Below are positions 24,206 through 32,640 of a DNA stretch of 64,000 bases, piece by piece. Both the position numbers and the translations under genes were made by a program. The stretch comes from Sandaracinus amylolyticus (GTDB lineage Bacteria > Myxococcota_A > Polyangia > Polyangiales > Sandaracinaceae): assembly GCF_000737325.1 (NCBI RefSeq), contig NZ_CP011125.1:186001-250000 (forward strand), given 5' to 3'. The notes under the pieces were generated by a model. The model searched no databases. It saw only the letters and a program-made list of their open reading frames with translations, and had not been told where the DNA came from. Each line of letters starts with the position of its first letter. The first letter of the stretch is position 1.

Positions 24206-24954
24206 CGCGCGAGCTGGTCGTGATGTGCGGGGACGTCGCGCTGCGCGCCCGCGTGATCGGCGCGCGCGACGTGCGCAGCACCGTCGTGCTCCTGCACGGC
24301 CTCGGTGACGCGAGCCCGACGTGGTGGGAGTGCGGCCTCGCGCAGCGGCTCGCGGCGCATCATCGCGTCGTCGCGCTCGACGCACGCGGCCACGGCGGGA
24401 GCACCCGCCCGCGCGATCCGCGCGCGTACGGCGCGGACCTGCTCGTGCAGGACGTCCTCGCGACGCTCGACGCGCTGGAGATCGAGCGCGCGCACGTCGT
24501 CGGCTACTCGCTCGGCGGGCGCACCGCGCTCGAGCTCGCCGCGCGCGCGCCCGAGCGCGTCGCGTCGCTGGGGATCGGCGGCGCGCACCCGTTCGCCCAG
24601 GACATGCGCGCGATCCGTCACGTCGTGGAGCGCGGCGGCGACGCGTGGCTCGCGGTGATCGCGGCGCGCGCGGGCGCGCTCGATCCGACGTGCGCGGCGC
24701 GCTTGCGCGCGAACGACGGCGCCGTGCTCTCCGCCGCGGCGCGGGATCGCGAGGACGTCTCCACCGCGGTCGCGCGATGGCGCGGGCCCGCGCTGGTGTG
24801 GGTCGGCGAGCACGATCCCATGCGCGCCGACGTCGAGCGCGGCGCGGGCGTGATCGACGCGCGCGTGGTGATCGCGGCGGGCGCCGAGCACTTCGGTGCG
24901 TCACGCGCGCCCGACGCGCTCGACGCGGTGGTCACGTTCCTCGCGGGCGCGTGA
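24202..24954 (+). CDS. Alpha/beta-fold hydrolase
   Basis: A 250-residue cytosolic hydrolase. The oxyanion motif is VVLLHGLGDASPTWW (HG), the early acidic turn is ALDARGHGGSTRP, the nucleophile elbow is VVGYSLGGRTAL (Ser in GYSLGG), an acid candidate is VWVGEHDPM, and the late His is in AGAEHFGAS. This is the complete catalytic triad layout of esterases/lipases of the HG-GxSxG type. The GTG start shares bases with the stop of the MddA-like gene, so both are in one operon. The 3' end abuts the convergent membrane-protein gene with no gap. Substrate not inferable. Confidence 0.85.
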   Translation: MTRELVVMCGDVALRARVIGARDVRSTVVLLHGLGDASPTWWECGLAQRLAAHHRVVALDARGHGGSTRPRDPRAYGADLLVQDVLATLDALEIERAHVVGYSLGGRTALELAARAPERVASLGIGGAHPFAQDMRAIRHVVERGGDAWLAVIAARAGALDPTCAARLRANDGAVLSAAARDREDVSTAVARWRGPALVWVGEHDPMRADVERGAGVIDARVVIAAGAEHFGASRAPDALDAVVTFLAGA

Positions 24955-25347
24955 TCACTTGCGATCGGTCGGGCGCGCGACGCCCTTCCACGTCGCGCGC
25001 GTGATCGTCATCCCCGCCCAGAGCAGCGCGATCGCGACCGGCGCGAGCATGATCGAGACGCAGGGCCCGCCGTAGTACGCGCCCATCGCGAAGATCGCGA
25101 CCGCGCCGGTCACCACGCCCGCCACGACGAGGAAGTGCCCGGCGACGCGCGCCACGAACCGACCGGGCGGCGCCTTCGACGCCGAGACCATCGCGATCCC
25201 GATCCCGATGCCGAGCGGCCCGAGGATCGCGAAGGGCTCGTACGCCGCGGGCACGCCCATGCCGGGCACCCCCGCGTCGAGCCCGAGGATCGTCAGCGGG
25301 ACCGACGCGACGAGGAGGACGAGCCCGACGATCACGCGTGCGATCAC
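24955..25347 (-). CDS. Small membrane protein, unknown function
   Basis: A 130-residue protein from the GTG at 25347 (or 141 residues from a TTG at 25380). It has three or four hydrophobic segments: VIVGLVLLVASVPLTILGL, FAILGPLGIGIGIAMVSA, VAGHFLVVAGVVTGAVAIFAM and SIMLAPVAIALLWAGM. I do not recognise the family. The GTG at 25347 is preferred because TAGACT lies 7 nt upstream, as at several other starts here. It is divergent from the heparinase-like fusion gene (77 bases) and abuts the hydrolase gene at 24954. Confidence 0.7.
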   Translation of the reverse strand: MIARVIVGLVLLVASVPLTILGLDAGVPGMGVPAAYEPFAILGPLGIGIGIAMVSASKAPPGRFVARVAGHFLVVAGVVTGAVAIFAMGAYYGGPCVSIMLAPVAIALLWAGMTITRATWKGVARPTDRK

Positions 25348-25424
25348 GAGCGCGAGTCTACGCCGTCGAGACGCGCGCAACGAGCGTAAGCGACGCTCCC
25401 TCGCGGTGTCGGTACATCGGCCTC

Positions 25425-28400
25425 ATGGGCCTCGTCCGCACCTGCGCCTGCGTCGTCGTGATGTTCGTCGTCGCGGCGAGCGCGCAGGCCCAGGACCGGC
25501 CGCGCGTGCTCCTCTCGCGCGACGAGCTGCCGCGCGTGCGCGACGCGCTCGAGGGTGATCTCGCGCCGGTCGCGACCGCGATCACCCGCGGCATCGACGC
25601 GGCGTACGAAGGCTCGTTCCCGCGCACGCCCGACGCGAGCTGGGAGTACTTCAGCGATCCGCGCGCGATCGGCGACTCCCTCTTCGCGTTCGCGTTCGCC
25701 GCGCTGGTGTGGGGCGACGACGGCGACGAGCGAGCACGCCGCGCGGTGGAGCTCGCGCGCGCGTACCTCGTCGGGATCTGCGGCTACGGCGACTGGGTGT
25801 TCGCGTCCCGCCAGGACGGCCCCGCGCCCGACCTCTACTCCGCGCACTTCCTGATGGACGTCGCGGTCGCGTACGACTGGCTCCACGCGCGCCTGTCCGA
25901 CGCCGAGCGCGCGACGTGCCGCACCGCGATCGCGCGCGAGGGCCGCAAGATGTACGAGGCCGCGATCGGCGGCGCGTGGTGGGTCGAGGACCGCATCCAG
26001 AACCACCACTGGATCAACCACGCGGGGCTCGGCATCGCGGCGATCGCGATGCACGGCGAGATCGACGCCGACACCGCGGCGTGGCGTCGCGCGGCGGACT
26101 CGGCGCTCGCGAACGCGCAGCGCGCGATGGACCTCGTCGAAGGCGGCGCGTGGCACGAAGGATGTGGCTACGCGAGCTACGGGCTCGAGGCGCTCGTGAT
26201 CCACGGCGTCGCATCGCGTCGCGCCGACGGCACCGACTACGCCGACGCCGCGCTGCTACGCGATCTTCCGTCGATGCGCGCGATGACGATGCCGCCCGCG
26301 CTGGCGCATCGCCGCGAGTTCCCGCTGTGGGGCGACTTCTCGGGCTTCACGAACGACTCGACGATCGCGCTCGCGGCGCACCGCATGCGCTTCGGCGGCG
26401 ATCGCCTCGCGGCGTGGTACGCGCGCCGCTTCCTCGAGGGCGGCGGCGGTGGGCGCACCGGGATCACGACCTGGCCGCCCTCGCAGCGCGGTCCGATCAT
26501 GGCGGCGATCCTCTGGGACGCGTCGATCGCGCCCGAGGCGCCGCGCGCGCTCGATCACTTCGCAGCGGACCTCTCGCTCTTCACGACGCGCAGCGGATGG
26601 GACGAGGACGACGCCGTCGTGGTGCTCAAGAACGGGCCCTTCGGCGGGCACGGCAACTTCGCGCGCGTGCGCGACGGCGGCGAGGCCGAGGGCACGATCA
26701 ACTACGGGCACGATCACGCCGACGACCTCGGCGTGCAGATGTTCGGCGACGGCGAGTGGCTCACGGTGCCCGTGCCCGGCTACTGGATCGGACGCGCGAA
26801 CGGTGACCCCGAGGCGAACCGCACGCGCTTCGCGAGCTCGATCCTGATCGACGGGCTCGGCCAGCTCGGCGAGGGCGTGCGCCGCGGGAGCTCGGCCGCC
26901 GACGACGCGCGCGCGTGGTTCTGGGATCGCATCGGCACGATCCCGTCGCACGGCGGCACCGCGCACCACGCGTTCGCGCGCGCCGACGGCACCGCGCTCT
27001 ATCCCGCGTCGCGCGGCATGGAGCTCGTCGAGCGCGTGCTGGTGCACGCCGATCGCGAGGTCGTGCTGGTGCGCGATCGCGTGCGCTCGAGCGTGTCGCA
27101 CCGCTACGAGGTCGTGTGGCACGCGATCGACGCCGCGGCGCGCGACGGATCCTGGCTGCGCCTCGAAGCGAAGAACGGCCGCGCGCTCGGCGTGCGCGTG
27201 CTCGCGCCGGCGTCGTTCGAGACCACGACCGAGGTCCAGACCGCGCGCAACGTGCAGCGCTTCGACGCGGACGGGCAGCTCACCGCGGTGATGGTGCGCC
27301 CCGCGAGCGACGCGAGCGCGCACACGTTCCTGCACGCGCTGGTGCCGGTGCGCACCGCGGCGTGGTCGTCGCGCCCGACGATCGACACGATCGACGGCGA
27401 TCGCGGCGCGCGCTTCGGCGACACGCGCGTGGTGTTCGAGAGCGCCGACCGCATCGAGCACGACGGCGTCGCGGCGGTCGTGGGCCCGGCGCGCGCCGCG
27501 ATCCTCGCGGGCAGCTCGCTCGTCGTCGACGGCATCGCGCGCATCGAGGTGCTCGACGGTGCGCCCGCGAGCGTCGAGGTCGAGACGCGCGCGGGCGCGA
27601 TCGATCTCAGCGGCGATCGCGCGACGGTCCGGGTGTACGCGCCCGACGCGACGCGGGTCACGCGCGAGGGCGTCGAGGTCGCGCACGAGCGCGACGGAGA
27701 TCACGTGGTGGTCGGCGCCGGCGCCGAGCCGGAGGAGGACGGGGGCATGCAGAACGACGGCGGGATCGCGCAGGAGAGCGACGGCGGAGTGGGCGCGGAC
27801 GCGGGCGCTCCGACGACACCGGGCCGCGAGTCGCTCGGCGGCGGCTGCGCGTGCGGCGTCGCGGGCGCGCCGGCATCGCGCGGCGGCGTCGCGATGGCGG
27901 CGCTCGGCGTGCTCGCGATGTGCGTCGCGTCGCGGCGGAAGTGGGCGCTCGCGGCCGTCGCCGCGCTCGCGATCGGCTGCGCCGGCGGCGACGGAGACGA
28001 GCCGCGCGAGCGCCTCGACGGAGGTGCGACGACGCGCGACGCGAGCGCGATCGACGCACGCGGCGACGACGACGACGATGCGTCGGTCGCGGTCGACACC
28101 GACGCAGGCAGCGACGACGAGCGCGACGCCGGCGACGTCGATCCCGGCGACGCCGCGACGAGCGACGACGTCGACTGCTTCGGCACGCGCAACATCTATC
28201 CGACGATCGCCGGCGGTCGCGAGTGGTGCCTTCCGTCGGATCCGACGCGCCCGAGCGGCGCGTGGGATCCCCACGACGACGCGGTCGGCGCGGGCAGCGA
28301 GCCCGGCACGCTGCTGAGCGACGGATCGCCGCGCCACAGCGTGACGTCGCTCGAGGGCGACGCGTGGTGGCGCAACGTCGAGATGACCGTCTACCTGCGC

Positions 28401-28982
28401 TGGCTCGAGGGCGACGCGGGCGAGGAGTTCACGTTCTACGCGCGCGGCGAGCGCCACAGCGACGGCATGGTCTCGATGTCGGAGATCAACGAGGGCGTCG
28501 AGGCACCGCCCGGCACCGTGACGTGGCCGGGCTATCCGTTCTCGCGCGCGGTGCCGCAGCCGTGCCTCGGCAGCGCGTACAAGGGCAGCCTCGCGGTCGA
28601 CGGCAGCGCGTTCTTCAAGAAGGAGATCAGCCACACCGGCGGCTACACGAACGCCGCGGGCGAGGAGACGGTGTTCGCCGACGGCCTGCCGCGAGGCGAG
28701 TGGGTCGGCTTCAAATTCGTGCTGCAGAACGACGGCGACGGCGTGCACATGGAGATCTGGGTCGACCGCGAGGCCGACGGGCACTGGGAGCGCGCGACCT
28801 TCCACGACGATCGCGGCGGCTGGAACGGCGATCCCCAAGAGGACGGCTGCGACGCGGCGCCGCTCTCGTACGAGCGCGATCAGATCGTCGACTGGGCGGG
28901 CCCGATCGCGGTGTTGCGCGCGGACCTGCAGCGCTTCGAGCTGCGCGCGTTCACGGTGCGCGAGATCGCCCCGCTGCGGTGA
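25425..28982 (+). CDS. Heparinase/alginate-lyase-like MYXO-CTERM protein fused in frame to a ConA-like lipoprotein
   Basis: A 1,185-residue open frame that looks like two exported proteins joined. The ATG at 25425 opens a signal peptide ending ASAQAQ. Residues about 30-370 form an all-helical toroid domain (SRDELPRVRDALEG; YAHFLMDVAVAYDW-type helices) and about 370-640 a beta sheet region with YGHDHADDLGVQMFGDGEW, as in the heparinase II/III and alginate lyase superfamily. A linker and GGGCACGV ... ALGVLAMCVASRRK then form a MYXO-CTERM-like anchor near residues 805-839. The frame continues with WALAAVAALAIGC, a second lipoprotein leader with an ATG at 27918, and a ConA-like domain. A TGG at 27942 sits where a TGA stop would be expected. 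Confidence 0.75.
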   Translation: MGLVRTCACVVVMFVVAASAQAQDRPRVLLSRDELPRVRDALEGDLAPVATAITRGIDAAYEGSFPRTPDASWEYFSDPRAIGDSLFAFAFAALVWGDDGDERARRAVELARAYLVGICGYGDWVFASRQDGPAPDLYSAHFLMDVAVAYDWLHARLSDAERATCRTAIAREGRKMYEAAIGGAWWVEDRIQNHHWINHAGLGIAAIAMHGEIDADTAAWRRAADSALANAQRAMDLVEGGAWHEGCGYASYGLEALVIHGVASRRADGTDYADAALLRDLPSMRAMTMPPALAHRREFPLWGDFSGFTNDSTIALAAHRMRFGGDRLAAWYARRFLEGGGGGRTGITTWPPSQRGPIMAAILWDASIAPEAPRALDHFAADLSLFTTRSGWDEDDAVVVLKNGPFGGHGNFARVRDGGEAEGTINYGHDHADDLGVQMFGDGEWLTVPVPGYWIGRANGDPEANRTRFASSILIDGLGQLGEGVRRGSSAADDARAWFWDRIGTIPSHGGTAHHAFARADGTALYPASRGMELVERVLVHADREVVLVRDRVRSSVSHRYEVVWHAIDAAARDGSWLRLEAKNGRALGVRVLAPASFETTTEVQTARNVQRFDADGQLTAVMVRPASDASAHTFLHALVPVRTAAWSSRPTIDTIDGDRGARFGDTRVVFESADRIEHDGVAAVVGPARAAILAGSSLVVDGIARIEVLDGAPASVEVETRAGAIDLSGDRATVRVYAPDATRVTREGVEVAHERDGDHVVVGAGAEPEEDGGMQNDGGIAQESDGGVGADAGAPTTPGRESLGGGCACGVAGAPASRGGVAMAALGVLAMCVASRRKWALAAVAALAIGCAGGDGDEPRERLDGGATTRDASAIDARGDDDDDASVAVDTDAGSDDERDAGDVDPGDAATSDDVDCFGTRNIYPTIAGGREWCLPSDPTRPSGAWDPHDDAVGAGSEPGTLLSDGSPRHSVTSLEGDAWWRNVEMTVYLRWLEGDAGEEFTFYARGERHSDGMVSMSEINEGVEAPPGTVTWPGYPFSRAVPQPCLGSAYKGSLAVDGSAFFKKEISHTGGYTNAAGEETVFADGLPRGEWVGFKFVLQNDGDGVHMEIWVDREADGHWERATFHDDRGGWNGDPQEDGCDAAPLSYERDQIVDWAGPIAVLRADLQRFELRAFTVREIAPLR

Positions 28983-28994
28983 GCTCGCGGACAC

Positions 28995-29055
28995 GATCGA
29001 GCACGCGCAGGTGGCACGTGGACGAGCACGCGGGACGCGCACGTGCACGAGCACG
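28995..29055 (-). repeat. 61-nt dispersed repeat, copy 1
   Basis: A 61-nt block that matches 30323-30383 at 57 of 61 bases in the opposite orientation. The shared core includes cgtgctcgtgcacgtgcgcgt and ctgcgcgtgctcgatc. It starts 12 nt after the stop of the 25425-28982 gene, with many gagcacg/cgtgctc heptamers able to pair. In this 90-bp gap between convergent genes it is the main content. Confidence 0.85.
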
Positions 29056-29066
29056 GTCGGTGCTCG
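29048..29066. terminator. Terminator-like hairpin between convergent genes
   Basis: A perfect 7-bp stem cgagcac / gtgctcg with a 5-nt loop (ggtcg), placed between the convergent ends of the fusion gene and the membrane protein at 29073. It uses the end of the 61-nt repeat. No U-run. Confidence 0.4.
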
Positions 29067-29072
29067 CGTGGC

Positions 29073-29882
29073 TCACCACGCGCAGCCGTGCGTGAGCATC
29101 ACGTCGGCGCCGTTCCAGGCGGCGATCGACCAGCACCACGAGTGATCGGACGAGCGTGCCGTGGGGTCGACGTAGACCTCGGCGCGCTCGTCGATGTGGA
29201 ACCACGACGGAGCGAACGCGTCGTACGTCGGGGCGTCGGGCGGTGCGCCGCGGACGAGCTCTCGCTCGCGCACCAGCGCGTCGAAGCTCGCGCGGTCGAT
29301 CGGCGCCGATGCGTACTCGATGTCGACGCCGACGAAGTCGACGTAGTGGTGCTGGCGCACCGGATACGCGGTGACGGGCAGCGTCCACGCCAGCTCGTTC
29401 GCGAACAGGCGCGTCGCGGCAGTGCCACCGACGCCCGCGAGCACGACGACGAGCACCGCGACCGCCATGCCCCGCCGTGGCGAGATGCGATCGCGCAGCG
29501 CGCGTGCGCCGAGCACGACGGCGGTGACGACCGTGAGCACGAAGATCCCGAGCGCGACCGCTTCGTGCGGCCCGCCGCTCGGATATCGACCGAAGAGCAC
29601 GAGCGCGACCGCGCACCACACGACCGCCGAGCCGCCGCCGATCGCGAGCACGCGCCACAACGCGCGCCCGCGCGTGAGCGCATCGAGCACCAGCGCGGCG
29701 ATGGGAACGACCCACACGAGCCAACCCGCGAGCGCGGCTTGCGTCGGCGTCGGTGGGACCGGCGACGCGAACGACACGAGGAACGCGGCCGGCACCGAGG
29801 CGAGCACCCCGATCACGATCGCGACGACGGCGATCACGTGGAGCCCGCCGACGGACGACGGCTCGCTGGGGGTGTCGCTCAT
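29073..29882 (-). CDS. Membrane protein with extracytoplasmic C-terminal domain, unknown function
   Basis: A 269-residue protein. The ATG at 29882 leads to four or five hydrophobic segments (GGLHVIAVVAIVIGVLASV; AALAGWLVWVVPIAALVLDA; LAIGGGSAVVWCAVALVLF; ALGIFVLTVVTAVVLGA; AVAVLVVVLAGVGGTA). The last 90 residues form a soluble domain with a YDAFAPSWFHIDERAEVYVD core and Cys residues near the end (WCWSIAAW, THGCAW). An upstream in-frame extension to 30071 lacks signal-like features. I do not recognise the family. It is flanked by inverted 61-nt repeats and a 537-bp repeat-rich gap upstream. Confidence 0.7.
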   Translation of the reverse strand: MSDTPSEPSSVGGLHVIAVVAIVIGVLASVPAAFLVSFASPVPPTPTQAALAGWLVWVVPIAALVLDALTRGRALWRVLAIGGGSAVVWCAVALVLFGRYPSGGPHEAVALGIFVLTVVTAVVLGARALRDRISPRRGMAVAVLVVVLAGVGGTAATRLFANELAWTLPVTAYPVRQHHYVDFVGVDIEYASAPIDRASFDALVRERELVRGAPPDAPTYDAFAPSWFHIDERAEVYVDPTARSSDHSWCWSIAAWNGADVMLTHGCAW

Positions 29883-29936
29883 GCGCGGCGGGACGCGCGA
29901 CCCGCGTCGATGATTCCGCGTCGTGAGGGGCGAGCG

Positions 29937-29985
29937 AAATTCACCGCAGAGGACCACCGAGGGCCGCGGAGATCGCAGCAGAGAC
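29937..29985 (+). repeat. CAGAG-type intergenic repeat (diverged)
   Basis: The stretch from gaaattcaccgcagagga onward, followed by ccaccgag and cagcagagac, resembles the dispersed (G)CAGAG intergenic repeats I know from several GC-rich bacterial genomes. Only one diverged copy is in this window, so this is recognition by resemblance. Confidence 0.4.
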
Positions 29986-30105
29986 GTCGTCTCGACGGTG
30001 GGATCGCGTCGTCCACGTGCTCGGCGGCGCACGAATCGCGACGATCCGCGCGCGTCGCTGGCCGATTCCACAGTGATTTCAGGTGGTTCACGCGCGTCCG
30101 CGATC

Positions 30106-30126
30106 GGATACGGAGATCTCGTATCC
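30106..30126. repeat. Hairpin in the repeat region
   Basis: Perfect 7-bp stem ggatacg / cgtatcc around a 7-nt loop (gagatct), directly before the 22-bp tandem array. Its role (structure, operator or slippage-prone hairpin) is unknown. Confidence 0.6.
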
Positions 30127-30129
30127 CCG

Positions 30130-30195
30130 AGTCGACGATCTCGCCTTCGAGAGTCGACGATCTCGCCTTCGAGAGTCGACGATCTCGCCTTCGGC
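30130..30195 (+). repeat. Three-unit 22-bp tandem repeat
   Basis: Units at 30130-30151, 30152-30173 and 30174-30195, beginning agtcgacgatctcgcc. The first two are identical and the third differs at its last two bases. A partial fourth unit (agtcgac) follows. Each unit junction can form a short hairpin (cgaga / tctcg). Confidence 0.85.
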
Positions 30196-30322
30196 AGTCG
30201 ACCTCGGTGTGCTCGTGATTCGACCTCGTCGCCCTCGAGGCACGACGAGCGCGCATCACCGGGGCGCGACCGGCGCCCGTCGTGCGCGCCTCCGACCCTC
30301 GATCAGGGCGGCGGACGAGACC

Positions 30323-30383
30323 CGTGCTCGTGCACGTGCGCGTGACGCGTGCTCGTCCTCGTGCCGCCTGCGCGTGCTCGATC
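30323..30383 (+). repeat. 61-nt dispersed repeat, copy 2
   Basis: Inverted copy of 28995-29055 (57 of 61 bases). It lies 36 nt beyond the stop of the minus-strand regulator gene (30420), so relative to that gene its orientation is the same as copy 1 to the 25425 gene. Confidence 0.85.
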
Positions 30384-30419
30384 CGACGCGAGCACGAGCA
30401 CGTGGCGGTGAGGAGGACG

Positions 30420-31769
30420 TCACGCGTCGGTAGGCTCGGTGTACGTCGTGTCCTCCACGACGTACTCCACCGTTCTGCCCTGGGGCTCCTCGCGGCACGC
30501 TCCGTCCTCGACGAGCTCGCGGATCGCCTGCTGCACGCTGCGCAGCGGGACCTCGAGCTCGCTCGCCACGTCGCGCGCCGTCGAGCGCCCGCGGCGCGCC
30601 AGCGCGTGCAGCACGCGGTCCTCGATCGACAACGCGCATCGCGGGTCGGGCACCACGATCGCCTCGCCCACGACCAGCGCGACGCGCCCCGCGCTCGCGT
30701 GGACGCGCCCCACGCTCCCGAGGCGCGCGCCGATCCGGTGCGCGAGCACGCGCAGCGTCGCGTCGTGGGTCTCGGGCTCGTAGGGCGTGCGGTACACGCG
30801 GCGGTGCAAGCGCTCGAGCTCGACGCCCTCGTCGCCCGCGAGCGCGAGCATCGCGAGCGCGACGTCCTCGCGGCCGGTGCGCCGCTGGGTCGCTGCGATC
30901 GCCGATGCGCCCGCGAGCGCGAGCCCGGCGCGCGCGACCCGACGACCGGCGCGGGCCGGCGTGCGCAGGATCCACGCGGTCGCGTCGTCGTGGGCCCCGC
31001 TCGCGCCGAGCCCACCGAGCCCGAGCGGGAGGCGCGCGCCTTCACCGCGCACGAACTCGGCGATCTCCTCGTCGAGCGTGTCGGCGTCGAGCGCGGGATC
31101 GAGCAGCCCGATCGCGGCGCGCGCACGCCGCGCGATCGGGCCGAGCGCCGACGTCGTCGCGCGCAGGTGCGCCGCGCTCGCGTCGAACGCCGCGCGATCA
31201 CCGCGCAGCGCGGCGTCGAGCGTGGCTGCGAGCGCGCTCGCGGCGCGGGTCGCGGGACAGTCGTCGTCGGTCGCGATCCGCGCGGTCTCGATCCCCGACG
31301 CGAGCAGTCGCTCGCACGCGAGCCAGCCCGACCACGCAGGCGGCAGCCAACCACCGAGCGACTCGAGGATGCGCGTCGCGTGCACCGACTGCCCCGCGAC
31401 CGCGCGCACCCGCGCGAGGATCAGCCCCGCGAGCGCGCGCGGCCCGCGCAGCCCCTCGGTGCTCGCCATGCGCGAGGCGCGACGCGCGACACCGATCGCC
31501 TCCTCGATCCGATCGTGCTCGAGCAGCGCGAGGGCGCGCGTGCTCGCGCCGTCGATCACGAGATCCGCGGCGCGCGCGCGGCCCGCGTCGGCCTCGATCG
31601 CGGCGGCGTCCTCCTCGCGGCACGGCTCACCGCGCAGCCACGCGACCCAGAGCGCCGCGAGCCGCGTCTCGATGCCGCCCCGCGTGCCCTCGGCGAGACG
31701 CGCAGCACGCGCGAGCGCCGCGTCGTCCCACCGCGCGAGCGCGAGGCGCATCACCTCGATCGCGCTCAC
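30420..31769 (-). CDS. Large protein with C-terminal winged-helix domain (putative regulator)
   Basis: A 449-residue soluble protein. The GTG at 31769 has GGGAG upstream. Residues 1-270 are Ala/Arg-rich helices with repeat-like spacing (LAEGTRGGIETRLAALWVAW; IDGASTRALALLEHD), similar to TPR-like adapters. The C-terminal 70 residues form a winged helix: CALSIEDRVLHALARRG, then STARDVASELEVPLRSVQQAIRELVEDG, a classic helix-turn-helix with MarR/ArsR-like spacing. It may sense a protein or small ligand through the helical part. I know no named family. It lies downstream of the lipoprotein ending at 31872, on the same strand. Confidence 0.65.
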   Translation of the reverse strand: MSAIEVMRLALARWDDAALARAARLAEGTRGGIETRLAALWVAWLRGEPCREEDAAAIEADAGRARAADLVIDGASTRALALLEHDRIEEAIGVARRASRMASTEGLRGPRALAGLILARVRAVAGQSVHATRILESLGGWLPPAWSGWLACERLLASGIETARIATDDDCPATRAASALAATLDAALRGDRAAFDASAAHLRATTSALGPIARRARAAIGLLDPALDADTLDEEIAEFVRGEGARLPLGLGGLGASGAHDDATAWILRTPARAGRRVARAGLALAGASAIAATQRRTGREDVALAMLALAGDEGVELERLHRRVYRTPYEPETHDATLRVLAHRIGARLGSVGRVHASAGRVALVVGEAIVVPDPRCALSIEDRVLHALARRGRSTARDVASELEVPLRSVQQAIRELVEDGACREEPQGRTVEYVVEDTTYTEPTDA

Positions 31770-31871
31770 GGAGCTCCCTCGCGCGCCGTCGTGCTCACCG
31801 CGCCCGCATCTTGCCACGAGCGCGCGCGCGACCCTGCAACGTTCGTCGCGCAGATCGCGCGCGCGCCGACA

Positions 31872-32594
31872 TCAGGCGCGGATCTGCAGCGAGAGCGGAC
31901 ACCGTCCCTGACGAAGCGCCTCGGCGCTGTCGCGCACCTCGCTGCGCAGCTCGGCGACGTCGCCGGTGATGTTCGTCTCCAGCTCGAGCCGCGCGCCGCG
32001 CTCGATGTCCACGACGCGCACCGACGTCGCCTCGAGCAGCTCCGAGTCCTCGTCGCGGAACACGACCATGCCCGGGCGATCGTCGTCGTCACGGACGTCG
32101 GCGTCGCGCGCCAGCTGCTGCAGGTGCGCGAACCGCGAGACGCGCGCGCGCAGCTCGTCGACGTCGCCCTCGTCGGCGGTGAGCACCATCGCGCCGCCGC
32201 GCGGCAGCGCCTCGAAGCTCGCGACGAGGCCCTGCACGTCGGCCGGGCAGATCTCGCGCGTCGACACGCGCATCGAGCGCTCGGGCTCGTCGAGCGGATC
32301 GGCGGTCGCGGGGAGCGGCGTGCGCCACGACGCGTCGTCCTCGTCGTGCACGATGCCGGTGCCGGTGCGCGAGAGCGCGCCGAGCGTCTCGTCGTCCTCG
32401 GCCTCGCGGTACTCGATCTCCTCGCCGCTCTCCTCGATCATCGCGACGGGCTCGCCGGTCTCCTCGTCGATCACGACCGCGCGCTCGCTGCCGGTCGTCG
32501 CGGCCCGTGACGTCGCGCCCTCGTCTCCGCCTCCGCCTCCGCACGCCGTGGCGAGCAGACACAGGACGCCCAGCACGCTGCTCCTCTTCGACAT
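31872..32594 (-). CDS. Acidic lipoprotein, unknown function
   Basis: A 240-residue lipoprotein. The leader MSKRSSVLGVLCLLATAC (Cys18) is preceded by an AGGAGGAG site. The mature part is acidic (EESGEEIEYREAEDDE) with a structured C-terminal half containing EICPADVQGLVASFEALP and VSRFAHLQQLARDADVR, ending GRCPLSLQIRA. Two Cys near its ends could form one disulfide. I see no catalytic motif. It is 46 nt downstream of the kinase stop and probably co-transcribed with it. Confidence 0.75.
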   Translation of the reverse strand: MSKRSSVLGVLCLLATACGGGGGDEGATSRAATTGSERAVVIDEETGEPVAMIEESGEEIEYREAEDDETLGALSRTGTGIVHDEDDASWRTPLPATADPLDEPERSMRVSTREICPADVQGLVASFEALPRGGAMVLTADEGDVDELRARVSRFAHLQQLARDADVRDDDDRPGMVVFRDEDSELLEATSVRVVDIERGARLELETNITGDVAELRSEVRDSAEALRQGRCPLSLQIRA

Positions 32595-32640
32595 GGCTTC
32601 TCCTCCTCGCGCGCGGAGGACAGCAGTCGACGTGCCACGA

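Larger units (their letters stand above)
29883..30419. other. Repeat-rich intergenic region (537 bp)
   Basis: No gene is visible here. In order it holds a stretch resembling CAGAG-type intergenic repeats (29937-29985), a hairpin (30106-30126), a 22-bp tandem array (30130-30195), and copy 2 of the 61-nt repeat (30323-30383). Open frames in this stretch have no signal, ribosome site or family match. It lies upstream of the membrane-protein gene and downstream of the regulator. Confidence 0.75.

Noticed and set aside
30130-30195. CRISPR-like tandem array
   Set aside because: Units are adjacent with no spacers and there are only three, with no cas genes nearby.
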